The notes under the pieces are model-generated. The model was given only the letters and a program-made list of their open reading frames with translations. It searched no databases and was not told the DNA's origin. DNA of 30,804 nt from MED-G17 sp963991985 (GTDB lineage Bacteria; Bacteroidota; Bacteroidia; NS11-12g; UBA9320), in the NCBI GenBank assembly GCA_963991985.1, contig CAXDRX010000018.1:1-30804 (forward strand). The letters run 5' to 3'. Both the position numbers and the translations under genes were made by a program. This document shows positions 1 to 9,800 of this stretch, in pieces. Numbering within the stretch: position 1 is the first letter of the stretch; every line of letters begins with the position of its first letter.

Positions 1-1542
1 TATGCTCTGGTTGCCTCTTCCAATGGGCAGTCCTGTAAGTCTTTTTACAAATCATCAGACCAAGGAAAAACTTGGAAAGAAATGGCCAATCCTGAAACCT
101 CTACAGGCGCAAGTTTTGCTCAGGCTTGGTATGATTTGTTGCTGGGCAATAGTCCTACCGACACCAATTTTGTGGTTGTTGGTGCTGTTCAGCCAGCTTT
201 TTCAACAGATGGTGGTCAATCTTGGAAAAATATGACCAATACACATTCTGATTATCATGAAATTCGGTTTTTTCAAGATGGAAAATCCTTTATAATCGGC
301 AATGATGGTGGGCTTTACAAACATCAAAAGAGTAATCCAAATTCTGCTTCTTCCTTGAACAACGGATTCAATGTAACACAATTCTATGCTGGGGCACATT
401 TGGCCTCAGGAGATGATGTTATCGGTGGGACGCAAGACAATGGAACCTTATACTCTGGTAATTCTAGTAAACTATTTACGCGAATTCTCGGAGGCGATGG
501 AGCTTTTTGTGCTTACAATCCTCAATCAGGGGAAGTTTATGCATCTTCTCAAAACCTAAATTTAAGTCGCCGCTCTTCAGTTACTTCAGGAAGATGGCAA
601 TATATTGTAGGAAGTATTTCGTGGTCAGGGGAGCCTGTTTGGTTCATCAATCCTCTTACGGTCAATCCATTGGATGGAGATCAAATTTATGTTCCGACCA
701 AATCCGGAGTATGGAGAAGCACCAATGCTGGAAATAATTTTGAAAAACTAACTGCCAATATTCCGGGAAATATTTACTCCGTTGGTCTCTCCAACGAAAA
801 AAACCCTACCCTTTATTTGGGTGGTGCCTCAAGTATCTTGTATCGAGTAGATCGGGCGGCTACCGCTGAGTCAGGAAAAGAATTTAGATTGTTTGACAAA
901 TCACCGCCAGAAGCACGGGGCTCTTTTGTTGCGAGTATAAAAGTGAATCCTTACAATCGTGGAACGATTTACCTGGCATACAGCAACATTTCAACACAAG
1001 GAAGGATATGGAAGGTAAATCATGCAGAGACCGATCAACCAGTATACAAGGACATCAGTGGGAATTTACCAGAATCACTTCCGGTCAATTGGGTGGAAGT
1101 TGATCCTGCCGATACCAACTGGATTTATGCAGCCACAGATTTTGGTTTGTACACCACTCGAGATGGGGGTATTTTATGGGAAAAAGAGCCTGAGATTCCC
1201 AATGTTGCCATACACCAGATTCAACTAAGGCCAAGCGATCGTAGGTTGTTTATCTATACACATGGACGAGGCATTTGGGCGGCCGATCTAAAAAATGTAT
1301 TGAGTGTAAAGGAAAAGCAAAAACCTCAGGTATCCATATGGCCCAATCCAGTGAGTTCTGTGCTTTATTTTGAAAAACCGTTCAAAGAATATCGCATTTA
1401 TGGATTAGATGGGCAATTGAAGAAGAAAGGAGAAAATGTTTCCCAAACAGACCTCAGCAATTTGTCGAAAGGTATTTTTGTATTACAATTGACAGATGAA
1501 AACCAAGCTTCCTCATTTGTGAAGTTTGTCAAAAGCGAATGA
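1..1542 (+). CDS. Secreted Asp-box beta-propeller protein with T9SS C-terminal sorting domain (5' partial)
   Basis: The frame is open from base 1, so the N-terminus and signal peptide lie outside the window; about 513 residues are visible. Asp-box (BNR) motifs of the S-x-D-x-G-x-x-W type occur at visible residues 18-25 (SSDQGKTW) and 68-75 (STDGGQSW), with degenerate copies WRSTNAGNNF and TTRDGGILW further on. These mark a sialidase/VPS10-like beta-propeller. The last 80 or so residues carry the pattern of a type A T9SS sorting domain: WPNPVSSVLYF, then YRIYGLDGQL, then LSKGIFVLQL, ending VKFVKSE. The protein is therefore expected to cross the outer membrane by T9SS and be attached or released there. 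The enzymatic role, if any, is unknown; such propellers may be hydrolases or only binding scaffolds. The stop overlaps the next start (ATGA). Confidence 0.88.
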   Translation, partial: YALVASSNGQSCKSFYKSSDQGKTWKEMANPETSTGASFAQAWYDLLLGNSPTDTNFVVVGAVQPAFSTDGGQSWKNMTNTHSDYHEIRFFQDGKSFIIGNDGGLYKHQKSNPNSASSLNNGFNVTQFYAGAHLASGDDVIGGTQDNGTLYSGNSSKLFTRILGGDGAFCAYNPQSGEVYASSQNLNLSRRSSVTSGRWQYIVGSISWSGEPVWFINPLTVNPLDGDQIYVPTKSGVWRSTNAGNNFEKLTANIPGNIYSVGLSNEKNPTLYLGGASSILYRVDRAATAESGKEFRLFDKSPPEARGSFVASIKVNPYNRGTIYLAYSNISTQGRIWKVNHAETDQPVYKDISGNLPESLPVNWVEVDPADTNWIYAATDFGLYTTRDGGILWEKEPEIPNVAIHQIQLRPSDRRLFIYTHGRGIWAADLKNVLSVKEKQKPQVSIWPNPVSSVLYFEKPFKEYRIYGLDGQLKKKGENVSQTDLSNLSKGIFVLQLTDENQASSFVKFVKSE

Positions 1543-1952
1543 ACAACAAATTCGAATCCAATACAGCACCAGAACCCGTAGGAGCTTACCCTCACGCGCG
1601 TCGCGTGGGTGACTTATTGTTTCTTTCTGGGGTAGGTCCTAGAAAAAAAAATAGCAAAGAAATACCCGGCGTAACCCTAGACAGCACGGGCAACATAATT
1701 GAATATAATATTGCTGAACAGTGTCACTCTGTTTTTCAGAATGTAAAAACAATTGTGGAGGATGCAGGAAGCTCCTGGGACAAAATTGTAGACGTAACCG
1801 TTTTTCTCACCAACATGGATGCCGATTTTAAAACCTACAACAAAATATATGCAGAATATTTTAAGGACAATCAACCTACACGAACAACTGTTGAAATAAA
1901 TAAATTGCCAACCCCAATTGCAATTGAATTGAAAGTAATTGCTTTGCCATGA
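1539..1952 (+). CDS. RidA family protein, resembles 2-aminomuconate deaminase
   Basis: This 137-residue protein has the length and layout of the RidA/YjgF/UK114 family, which hydrolyses enamine/imine intermediates. The N-terminal stretch GAYPHARRVGDLLFLSGVGP, the later VDVTVFLTNM, the conserved arginine in PTRTTVEI and the PTPIAIELKVIA tail fit the 2-aminomuconate deaminase branch (kynurenine route of tryptophan breakdown) better than classic housekeeping RidA. This subfamily call is from remembered motif similarity. The ATG overlaps the stop of the propeller gene by 4 bp, and fumarylacetoacetase follows after 27 bp, which supports an aromatic amino acid catabolic role. No other kynurenine pathway genes are visible, so a general RidA role remains possible. 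Confidence 0.85.
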   Translation: MNNKFESNTAPEPVGAYPHARRVGDLLFLSGVGPRKKNSKEIPGVTLDSTGNIIEYNIAEQCHSVFQNVKTIVEDAGSSWDKIVDVTVFLTNMDADFKTYNKIYAEYFKDNQPTRTTVEINKLPTPIAIELKVIALP

Positions 1953-1974
1953 ATAGGCATTATCACTATTTTCG
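1943..1974 (+). promoter_or_regulatory. Candidate Bacteroidota promoter of fumarylacetoacetase
   Basis: TTTG at 1943-1946 is followed after exactly 20 bp by TATTTTCG at 1967-1974, which matches the -7 consensus TAnnTTTG with one mismatch. Only 5 nt separate the box from the ATG at 1980, so the transcript would be leaderless or nearly so. The upstream element lies in the last codons of the RidA gene. The assignment rests on pattern and spacing alone. Confidence 0.5.
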
Positions 1975-1979
1975 CCAGC

Positions 1980-3203
1980 ATGAAAACTTGGCTTAAAATA
2001 GAAGCAAATAGTGATTTTTCTATTTACAATTTGCCCTATGGATCATTTTCCTTTCGAGGAATCAAAAAACTGGGTATAGCTATAGGAGATCAAATAATTG
2101 ATATCTCATCTATTTCAAAAGAAAATTCATTCCCATTCTCACCAGAGGAAAAATTCGCTTTTCAGCAAAAGGATTGGAACAGTTTTATAGAAATGGGTAA
2201 AGAAAAACATGTTCAATTGCGCCAATTCATACAAAATCAGCTAACCGATTCAAATAGTATACTTGCTCAACAAAGGGAAAAGTATTTAATACCTCAAAAT
2301 CAAGTCAAGATGCGCTTGCCCGTCCACATTGGAGATTACACTGATTTTTACTCAAGTCTAGAACATGCCACCAACGTTGGCAAGATGTTTCGCCCGAACA
2401 ACCCCCTTTTGCCCAACTGGAAACATATTCCTGTTGGCTATCATGGTCGATCAAGCTCGATTGTAGTTTCAGGTACAAAAATTAAACGACCCATGGGGCA
2501 AACGCTTCCACCAAATGAGGACAAACCCATTTTTGGACCATCTACCAAAATGGATTTTGAATTGGAAATGGCATTTGTGATTGGTAAAAACACCGCTTTG
2601 GGACAATCTGTTGATGTGGAAAATGCGGAGGAACATATCTTTGGAATGGTCCTTTTTAATGATTGGAGTGCAAGGGATATACAAAAATGGGAGTATGTTC
2701 CCCTGGGCCCATTTTTGGGTAAAAATTTTGCCAGTACAATATCTCCTTGGATTGTTCCCTTGGAGGCTTTACAGCCATTTAAAACAAATGGACCAAATCA
2801 AGAAGAAGTATTGCCTTACCTACAATTTGATGGAAAAAAGAGTTTTGACATTCATTTGGAGGTAAGTTTAACTCCAAAAGGAGGACAAAGAAATATTATT
2901 GCTCGAAGCAATCACAAATATCTTTATTGGAATATTCATCAGCAATTGGCCCACCATACCGTCAATGGGTGCAATTTGAAAGTAGGTGATTTGCTCGCTA
3001 GCGGTACAATTAGTGGTCCAGACAAAAGCAGCTTTGGTTCTCTGCTCGAATTAAGTTGGGGAGGAAAAAATCCTATCCAACTTGAAAATGGAGCACAAAG
3101 AACTTTTATTGAAGATTATGACACCATAAACCTACGGGCATGGGCGGAAAAAGAGGGAATTAGGATTGGTTTTGGCGATTGTCTAGGGACAATAATCCCT
3201 TAG
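1980..3203 (+). CDS. fahA: Fumarylacetoacetase (EC 3.7.1.2)
   Basis: It hydrolyses 4-fumarylacetoacetate to fumarate and acetoacetate, the last step of tyrosine/phenylalanine (homogentisate) degradation, in the cytosol. At 407 residues it is close to the usual 410-420. Residues aligned with the mouse enzyme are present: D122 and H129 (mouse D126/H133; DYTDFYSSLEHATNVG), E194 and E196 (MDFELEMAF) and D228 (FNDWSARDIQ), so the metal site and catalytic His look intact. The N-terminal SH3-like domain (about 1-110) precedes the catalytic domain. A candidate promoter lies just upstream. The 3' end overlaps the convergent GT4 gene by 44 bp. Acetoacetate produced here could feed ScoAB encoded at 11814-13854. 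Confidence 0.97.
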   Translation: MKTWLKIEANSDFSIYNLPYGSFSFRGIKKLGIAIGDQIIDISSISKENSFPFSPEEKFAFQQKDWNSFIEMGKEKHVQLRQFIQNQLTDSNSILAQQREKYLIPQNQVKMRLPVHIGDYTDFYSSLEHATNVGKMFRPNNPLLPNWKHIPVGYHGRSSSIVVSGTKIKRPMGQTLPPNEDKPIFGPSTKMDFELEMAFVIGKNTALGQSVDVENAEEHIFGMVLFNDWSARDIQKWEYVPLGPFLGKNFASTISPWIVPLEALQPFKTNGPNQEEVLPYLQFDGKKSFDIHLEVSLTPKGGQRNIIARSNHKYLYWNIHQQLAHHTVNGCNLKVGDLLASGTISGPDKSSFGSLLELSWGGKNPIQLENGAQRTFIEDYDTINLRAWAEKEGIRIGFGDCLGTIIP

Positions 3204-4251
3204 AAACCTCTAAAAAGCTAGATATAATAAGCTCTGATTCTTTCTCCATCGAGTATTTTTCTTTGATTTCTTTTGCAGCCAAGCGAGAAAGATCATCATA
3301 GCAAGTAAAATCTTTGTTGATGTTCTGCACAACTTCTGTGCTTGTTGTCAGAAAATCTAAAAGGTTGTTTTCTTCAATTGGGAATCCAACTTTGGCATCA
3401 AAATATTCCTTTCCTCCGATGCCATGATATCCTATGACAACGCAACCACATGCCATAGCTTCTGCTGCAGGCAGCCCAAAACCTTCTCTTGATGCACCGG
3501 AAAGAAAAATTTTACTTTTTTTAATGACGCCGGCTACTTCTTCTGGTCTAACGCCATCAATATCGATTATTTCCCAACCCTTTAAATGTCCATTGGCGTG
3601 AAGATTTTGTAAAACTTGCTTCAAATCGTCTGCTCTCTTTCGACTCATAAACGCCAGAATTTTTTCCTTATGTTGTGGTGGGGAAAAAAAATGAGTGTTT
3701 ATAGATTGAGGGATATAAAAAACCTTTAGTGACGGAAATCTTATCTGGAGATGCGAAAGACCAAATCTTGAATTACAGAGAACACAAAGCAAGTTTTTGT
3801 GTGTATAAAGTGCGTTGTCGAGGTTTTCAAGTGAATCAAAAGTGGAGCAGGCAAAACTATTTTGGCTAAAAATCAAAAATTTATTTTTCTCCACAAGCCT
3901 TAAAATTTTCGAAGAATAAAATTCTGGGAATATGAGAAGGTCGGAGGATAGAATTTTATCTTTTCGCAAAGTGAAATTGAAAAGGAAAAAAGAAAATTTT
4001 CTTAATAGTGCAGCGTATCCCTTATTGGAAGAATGCTCTAGATGAAAGAAAAAAGACCAGTTTTTGATTTTTTTTATTTGTAGCTGAGGAAAAAATTTGA
4101 ACTTCTTTTGGGTACTTAGGAGATAAATTTCTGGATGAATCTTTGACAAAACTTGAGCATAATCAATAATTTTCCTATCGCCCCCGCTTGGGAACTTGTC
4201 TGGTTGCAAGACAAAAATGATTCTATTTTTTATGTTCAAATTCAAATCCAA
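3160..4251 (-). CDS. GT4-family glycosyltransferase (group 1)
   Basis: This is a GT-B fold transferase of about 363 residues. The C-terminal half shows the GT4 signature SGASREGFGLPAAEAMACGC at about 251-270, with the E-x7-E pair (E256 and E264) that contacts the nucleotide-sugar donor. The N-terminal PSGGDRKIIDYA (about 21-32) resembles the acceptor-side glycine loop of GT4 enzymes. No membrane segment is seen, so it likely works at the inner face of the cytoplasmic membrane in surface-polysaccharide assembly. The only start candidates are TTG codons (4251, 4245, 4239); there is no in-frame ATG near the N-terminus. It overlaps the upstream DUF3431 gene by up to 29 bp, so the two form one transcription unit. 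Donor and acceptor are unknown. Confidence 0.88.
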   Translation of the reverse strand: MDLNLNIKNRIIFVLQPDKFPSGGDRKIIDYAQVLSKIHPEIYLLSTQKKFKFFPQLQIKKIKNWSFFFHLEHSSNKGYAALLRKFSFFLFNFTLRKDKILSSDLLIFPEFYSSKILRLVEKNKFLIFSQNSFACSTFDSLENLDNALYTHKNLLCVLCNSRFGLSHLQIRFPSLKVFYIPQSINTHFFSPPQHKEKILAFMSRKRADDLKQVLQNLHANGHLKGWEIIDIDGVRPEEVAGVIKKSKIFLSGASREGFGLPAAEAMACGCVVIGYHGIGGKEYFDAKVGFPIEENNLLDFLTTSTEVVQNINKDFTCYDDLSRLAAKEIKEKYSMEKESELIISSFLEVSKGLLSLDNRQNQS

Positions 4252-5116
4252 AAATACTCAACCAAAGCCTTTCCATTAAGAATCCATGTTCTGGGTCTTC
4301 CAATAAAAAAAACATTAGTTGTTTGTAAAAATCTTTGTCGTGTTGTAAAATTTTGTCTTTGGTGACGGAAAACATACCCGCATAATTGAAAAATACATTT
4401 TGGGGTTTTGGTAGACCAATTCTTTTAAAAAGTGTCTCCAAGGCATTGTCCCCATGCATGTATAGAAATTTTGTATTTTGCATATAAGGATCTACGAAAT
4501 ATTCTGGCCAAATAAGATTAAGACGTTGATCCAACTCTTCAATAAAAAAAGGAATTTCTTGATTGAATTGTGTGAAATGTTGAATTTTTTTTTCGCTAGG
4601 ATTTCCTGTACTGAAGGTGCTTAATTTTTCAAGTTCTGGATGATTTTTACTTAAATAACGGATGCTCAAAGGTTGTACAGGAGCAAACTGTTCTACTTTG
4701 TCCAAGCTTTCAAATATTTGTGGGTAATGCTCAAAAGGATCCGCTTGAAGAAAACTGATGCGCTCGGGTAAATTTTCATAATTGGCAATGATAAAGTGAA
4801 GAAAAGTGTGGGATTCACGACCAATATTTGTTAAGGGCTCAACCCAAAGTTTGTTTTGATTTTTTAGTTGTCCTCCTTTGTTGTAGAGGATGACCGGAGT
4901 ATTTAATTTTTGCAGCCAATCTATGTTTTCTTTAAACCTAGAGATGACAATAAGATGGGGCAAATGACTCAATTTGTGTGCTGAAGGACGAGCAGTACAA
5001 AAAAAACAATACCTCAGGACACGAATTGTATCCAAAAAATTGTTTTGAAAATACCGAAAAGGAGCCAAAAATGCCTCTTTTGCCAACCAACCATGTTGTT
5101 TTAAGATGGGGTGCAC
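4223..5116 (-). CDS. DUF3431-like protein
   Basis: The protein has 297 residues from a GTG start; a TGA lies in frame just two codons upstream. The pattern of DUF3431 is visible: IVISRFKENIDWL at about 56-68, then the YNKGG motif at 78-82, NIGRESHTFLHFIIANYENL at 97-116, and SFLQADPFEHY from 121. The biochemical function of the family is not settled; members often sit in glycan clusters, as this one does beside GT4 and GT2 genes. The C-terminal half (PEYFVDPYM, then FFNYAGMFSVTKDKIL) also fits the family. In another frame, an ATG at 5171 opens a plausible N-terminal extension, so the true 5' end may lie upstream if a frameshift is present. Confidence 0.72.
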   Translation of the reverse strand: MHPILKQHGWLAKEAFLAPFRYFQNNFLDTIRVLRYCFFCTARPSAHKLSHLPHLIVISRFKENIDWLQKLNTPVILYNKGGQLKNQNKLWVEPLTNIGRESHTFLHFIIANYENLPERISFLQADPFEHYPQIFESLDKVEQFAPVQPLSIRYLSKNHPELEKLSTFSTGNPSEKKIQHFTQFNQEIPFFIEELDQRLNLIWPEYFVDPYMQNTKFLYMHGDNALETLFKRIGLPKPQNVFFNYAGMFSVTKDKILQHDKDFYKQLMFFLLEDPEHGFLMERLWLSIFGFEFEHKK

Positions 5117-5170
5117 ATTTCAAAAGTAACAATTGTATGCCAAGCGCTATTTTTGACTCGAGAATAACCA

Positions 5171-5971
5171 TTGAATGTTGTCATAGTCACATACAAAAAT
5201 GAAGCATCTTTGACTCATCTTGTAGATCAGCTTTATGCCGAAAAAAACAGACCGAAAGTATATGTTATAGACAATGCCAATGGAGAGAATAAAGCAATAA
5301 AAAGGATTGCCAAAAGCAAAGAATTTGTTTATTTACCGTCCAAAAATATTGGATATGGCAAAGCCTTCAATCTTGCCGTAGAGAAGTTCAATTTGCTACA
5401 AAAAAATGAACCTTTGTTTTTGTTAAATGATGATGTAATTCTTAAGGAAAATACCTTGACAAATTTGATTTATTTTTCAAAAAGTCTCCCTTCCAACTGG
5501 GGCTATATCGCCCCAAAGAATGTGGAAGAAGGAAAGGAGTTTGACAACTTGCTGAAGCAAAATTTAAAAAGCAATATAGAAGTAGATTTCTTGCCTGCCT
5601 CTTTTTGGTTGTTGAATACCAGTGCTTTAAAAAAAGTAGGTCTTTTTCATAGAAATTTTTTCATGTACGGTGAAGATAAGGAGTTGTCTAATCGCCTAAA
5701 TGAAAACAAATTCAAGAATTACTATTGTGCAGAGGCAGAAGTCATTCATTCATTTGATTACTCGGAATTGTCTTTGCGCATGCGTTATCATTTTGTCAAA
5801 GGAAATTTAACATGGATTTTGCATGACAAAAGGCTCAACAAGCGAATTGTATTTTTGCAGACGGTAAAAATGTATCTCCTGCATAGAGGTATAAAGTGGT
5901 GGTTCCCTTTATTTTTGGCTATCCTAAGGGTAGTACTCAAATACAGAAAACATGAACAAATCGACAAATAG
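5171..5971 (+). CDS. GT2-family glycosyltransferase (rhamnosyltransferase-like)
   Basis: It is a GT-A fold family 2 transferase of 266 residues. The N-terminal VVIVTYKNEASL is the usual first strand and loop. NIGYGKAFN (about 59-67) and FLLNDDV (83-89, with D87/D88 as the DxD-like metal site) follow. The acceptor-side motif MYGEDKELSNRL (about 165-176) carries the ED pair (E168/D169) expected for the catalytic base. This arrangement resembles WbbL-type rhamnosyltransferases, but the donor sugar is not predictable. The start is TTG at 5171, since an in-frame TAA lies two codons upstream and no ATG is available. It diverges from the DUF3431 gene 54 bp away and overlaps the next GT2 gene by 20 bp. 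Confidence 0.88.
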   Translation: MNVVIVTYKNEASLTHLVDQLYAEKNRPKVYVIDNANGENKAIKRIAKSKEFVYLPSKNIGYGKAFNLAVEKFNLLQKNEPLFLLNDDVILKENTLTNLIYFSKSLPSNWGYIAPKNVEEGKEFDNLLKQNLKSNIEVDFLPASFWLLNTSALKKVGLFHRNFFMYGEDKELSNRLNENKFKNYYCAEAEVIHSFDYSELSLRMRYHFVKGNLTWILHDKRLNKRIVFLQTVKMYLLHRGIKWWFPLFLAILRVVLKYRKHEQIDK

Positions 5972-6794
5972 TATCGATATATCTATTGTAAGTACGTTTA
6001 ATGAGGACACATTTCTTGAAGAAATGCTTGCCTCTATTTTTCAAATGGGAAATTTTAAAGCAGAACTAATTTTGGTGAATGCGCAAGAGGGAAAAACACT
6101 CAAGAGATTTTTAGAAAATCAAAAAATTCCTCAAAACTGGAAAATTCAGCTCATTGAGGAAAAAGACAATTCGATGTATGAAGGGATTGCAAAGGGTTTC
6201 AAGGTAGCCAAAGGCGATATTGTATCTTATTTAAATATTGACGATCAATTTCAAAACAACGCTTTATCTCTTGTATGTGACATTTTCAAACAAATGCCTC
6301 ATGTTCAATGGATAGTTGGGAAGACAAACCACATAAACGTGAAGGCTCAAAATATATTTACTGGAAAATGTATTCGTTTCGTTCCCTCCTTCATTAGGTC
6401 GGGTATATATGGTAGTTTTTTGCCTTTTATTCATCAAGAATCCACTTTTTTTAGGCGAGAATTGTTGGAGACAATCGATTTGGAAAAGTTTGCTGGATTT
6501 AAATTTGCAGGCGATTTTTTCCTGTGGTTCCATTTTTCAAAAAAAACAAAATTATATTCGGTGAATTCCATTTTTAGCGCTAGTCGACGCCATGCATTTC
6601 AAAAAAGTACACTGAACAAGGCTGCCTACTACAAAGAGTTCCGTCAAATCAAAAAAGGATTTCCGATCTATCTTTTCCCTAAACTTTTGTGGGAAATATT
6701 TTGTGTGTATTTGATCCCTTTTGGAATTTTAAGACGACTCTATCCAGGCTATTTTATTCACTATAGTTTTGATGAAAATAAGTGGGATGTATAA
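5952..6794 (+). CDS. GT2-family glycosyltransferase (WcaA/PGL-like)
   Basis: This second GT-A family 2 enzyme has 280 residues. ISIVSTFNEDTFLEEML (about 10-26) is the nucleotide-binding strand. EEKDNSMYEGIAKGFKVAKG (about 69-88) matches the 'DNGIYDAMNKGI' type found in colanic-acid-like transferases, and YLNIDDQF (93-100, D97/D98) is the DxD-like site. The C-terminus ends in a hydrophobic and aromatic stretch (IFCVYLIPFGILRRLYPGYF) that may associate with the membrane. The ATG lies inside the end of the preceding GT2 gene (20 bp overlap), so translation is likely coupled. The gene ends 4 bp before the convergent PorU2 gene. Sugar specificity is unknown. Confidence 0.86.
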   Translation: MNKSTNSIDISIVSTFNEDTFLEEMLASIFQMGNFKAELILVNAQEGKTLKRFLENQKIPQNWKIQLIEEKDNSMYEGIAKGFKVAKGDIVSYLNIDDQFQNNALSLVCDIFKQMPHVQWIVGKTNHINVKAQNIFTGKCIRFVPSFIRSGIYGSFLPFIHQESTFFRRELLETIDLEKFAGFKFAGDFFLWFHFSKKTKLYSVNSIFSASRRHAFQKSTLNKAAYYKEFRQIKKGFPIYLFPKLLWEIFCVYLIPFGILRRLYPGYFIHYSFDENKWDV

Positions 6795-6808
6795 AAACTT
6801 ATTTCATC
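6771..6808. terminator. Hairpin between convergent genes, possible bidirectional terminator
   Basis: The left arm gatgaaaataagt (6771-6783) pairs with acttatttcatc (6797-6808). This gives a 12-bp stem with one bulged A and a 13-nt loop. It spans the stop of the GT2 gene and the last codons of the PorU2 gene. There is no T-tract on either side, so it is not a classic intrinsic terminator, and function is inferred only from position. Confidence 0.35.
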
Positions 6809-9800
6809 AAGAACAAGCGGCCATAGGTGCTCTCAAAAAAATCATCATTCCGAAGTTCGAGGGATTCAAAATTATATTTGGTACTTACTTTATAAAGATA
6901 TACCCCACTTGAGAGTTTTTTGCCCAAATAGTCTGTTCCATCCCATAAATACTCAATTTGATTGTTCCCAATGTGTAAATCATTGGATTGTTTTAGATCA
7001 ATGGTATGTACCCATTTCCCTTCACTTGAGTAAATATCTATTTTAAAGATTTCTGGCAGTGAAGCGCCCGTAAGGGTAAAAGACAAACTGGTTCTATTTA
7101 TTATGGGATTGGGATAAAAATATACCTTAGAGACTTTAGGTTTGTCCAATACATTAAATGTTAATTCTTTCATATTAGAACCACTCTTATTTCCAGCTTG
7201 GTCCATCAACTGTGCCCTCAAGACATAATTGCCATTTGGCAAATTTCCATGGTGATACAAAAATTCAGCAGGGTTGTTTCCGTTGGATGGTAAGAATTGA
7301 ACATTTTCTGCAATTTTTGTGAAACTGTCTTGTCCAGGAAATTTTATTGTTAGATGGAACAAATCGGGTCGATTGATCGGTAGATTGAGATTGTCGTCTT
7401 TGCCTTTCAATAAAATGGTACTCTGTGGTGAAATGTAATCATTATTTTGGATGTACTGCTTATCGATGACGACATCCAATAGCGGTTCTCTTTTGTCCTT
7501 TACAACAATAAATTTCTTGAAGTATACATTGTTGGAATGATCAATTTCTTCAAAATCATTGTGATTGACGTGGATGTAGAGTTTATATGTTCCGTCCAAA
7601 CCCAAACTAGGTTTGCCTACTTGAATTTTTGCTGAAGAATCTGAGAAAAGTTCGGGCAATTGGCCTTTAATCAAGGTATCACTTTCACCCTTCTCATTTT
7701 GTAACACAGCAAAAAAGGAAGCAGAGGGATAGTTGGTTTTCAAAAGATTTTGAAAATGGACGATGCAATTCATTTTTGCACCTTCATAAAGTGTATCTGA
7801 CCGAAAATCGATACCCAAATCGCTGTTGAAACCACCTTCGGGAGCTCCTGTAAAGTGAACCCTCCATCTTTTGGGTTGGATAGGTGATCGTTTTTGTTTG
7901 TCTTCAAATCGAATCTTAAAGCGCAAAAATGGGTAATCACTAGATGATATATCGCTTAGATTTACATAATGGGTATCCTTTACCTCTTTTAAGAAATACC
8001 ATTCGGTTTGGTTTCTCGTTCCCCATACCTCCACATGGTAATGATCTGTTTGCTCAATACTTTCTTTCTGCCAATCTATCACAATATCTCCCCAAGAGCT
8101 TGCAGGCCCTATTGACTTGGAGACAATGACCCCTGTAGGGGCATTTGGCGTAAATAGATGATTGATAGAAATTTTTTGATTTTTTGGGTCAACCAAAGGG
8201 TCATTAGGATTGGCCAAATATTCGATTGCTTCACCACCTCTGGTCCCAATAATTATGAATGGGGCACCATCTTCCGAGTTTTGTAAAGCTGAAATGCCGA
8301 ATTTTTGAAAGGCTTCCCAAAGTTCATTTTTCCAGAGGCTTGGATTACAGCGAAAGGCATTGAGCATGATGAGGTGATAGCCGTCTGGAACTTTTTCTAA
8401 AAATTCAATCAATGAATCTTGATCACTTTGTTCATTCAATTCATAGTTATAGACACCACATGGCTGCCCAATTGTGGTATAAGGCCCACCTAAATTCCCA
8501 GGATTCCACCACGGGCTTGGATAAGGAATATTGAATTGGTTTTTAACAAAATATCTTTCTTCTGTCAAATTGTTGATGACCATAAGATTTATGCCTTCGG
8601 CTGGCCACCAATTGATGATTACCCTACTCAAATCTTCAATCTCTATGAATCGGTGGGCATATCGCCCGTTGTTTTGTCCTTCTGTACTTATTCCATAGCT
8701 TCTAGAATTTTCTTTTCGAAAAGAAAACTTTTTCTTTATTGTGTCATAAAGAATACCCTTTTGATCAATCTTTGCGAATTGATGGGTACTCCCTTGGGTC
8801 CAACCGGGTGTATCTCCCAAAACAAGACCGAGGATGTGATTTTCTGACCAAGGACTTGTATCTCCAGCAGAAATAAAACGAACACGAATAAAAAAATCTT
8901 TGTTGTCCAAAATTGGGAGTTTAACGGGCAGCATCACCGTATTTTTGGAGGTATGGTATTGAGCAATTCCTATTGTTTTGGATTGGAAATGAGGTGTCGT
9001 ATCCCATTGAATCTCAATTTCTTTTTCTATATATTTTTCAAAGGGAAACTGAACCAACAATTCAAACTCATTTTTCCCGATGATCGATTCAAAAGCTGGA
9101 TAAAGTATTTTGGCTTTTTTGCTCGGTATATTGTAATTGTATACAAAAATATTATTTGACTCACCATCAAGTCCTTGTTCTTCAATGCTGTTGTGAGGGT
9201 CAATTTCTAAACGAATTTCTATCCATCCTTCCAAATCATATTTGGGAATGGAAAGGGCGTATTCTTGTTCATAGAAAGGAGCTTTATGAAAAAAGGAATC
9301 CACGAATACAATTTTTCCTTTATTGTTTGTCACTTGGATTTTCAAGGGGAGGGTATAGCTCCTGGCCATTCCAAGATTTTGTATTCTGTGGCTAAAACAA
9401 ATAGAATCAGGTAGATTTTGATTTGTTTTTTCAGACAATTGGGCTGTTGTAAAATCAGGTTTCAAGGGAGATGGAATCCTTAGTGCTGGATCTCCATGAT
9501 ACACGAGTTGCCTACTTTGCAAAATATTGAAACTGTTGCTTGGATCGGCATACTCTGAAAGTGCATCTTGTATAGACTTACCAACGGTTGCACCATAGTT
9601 TTCCAAAAAAATCTTTTTACACAAAATTTTGGTGTGTTTATAAAGGGGACTGACAAACCCGTAGTTTGAGCTTGCAAGCCAACCTGTTGCACCGAAATCT
9701 GAATTTACCAACCAATCTTCACACACCGATGAATTGGTAAAAGAATTTCCCAGAGCACAGCCATTGAACATAAACAAACCTGCCCTGCCATAAGCAGACA

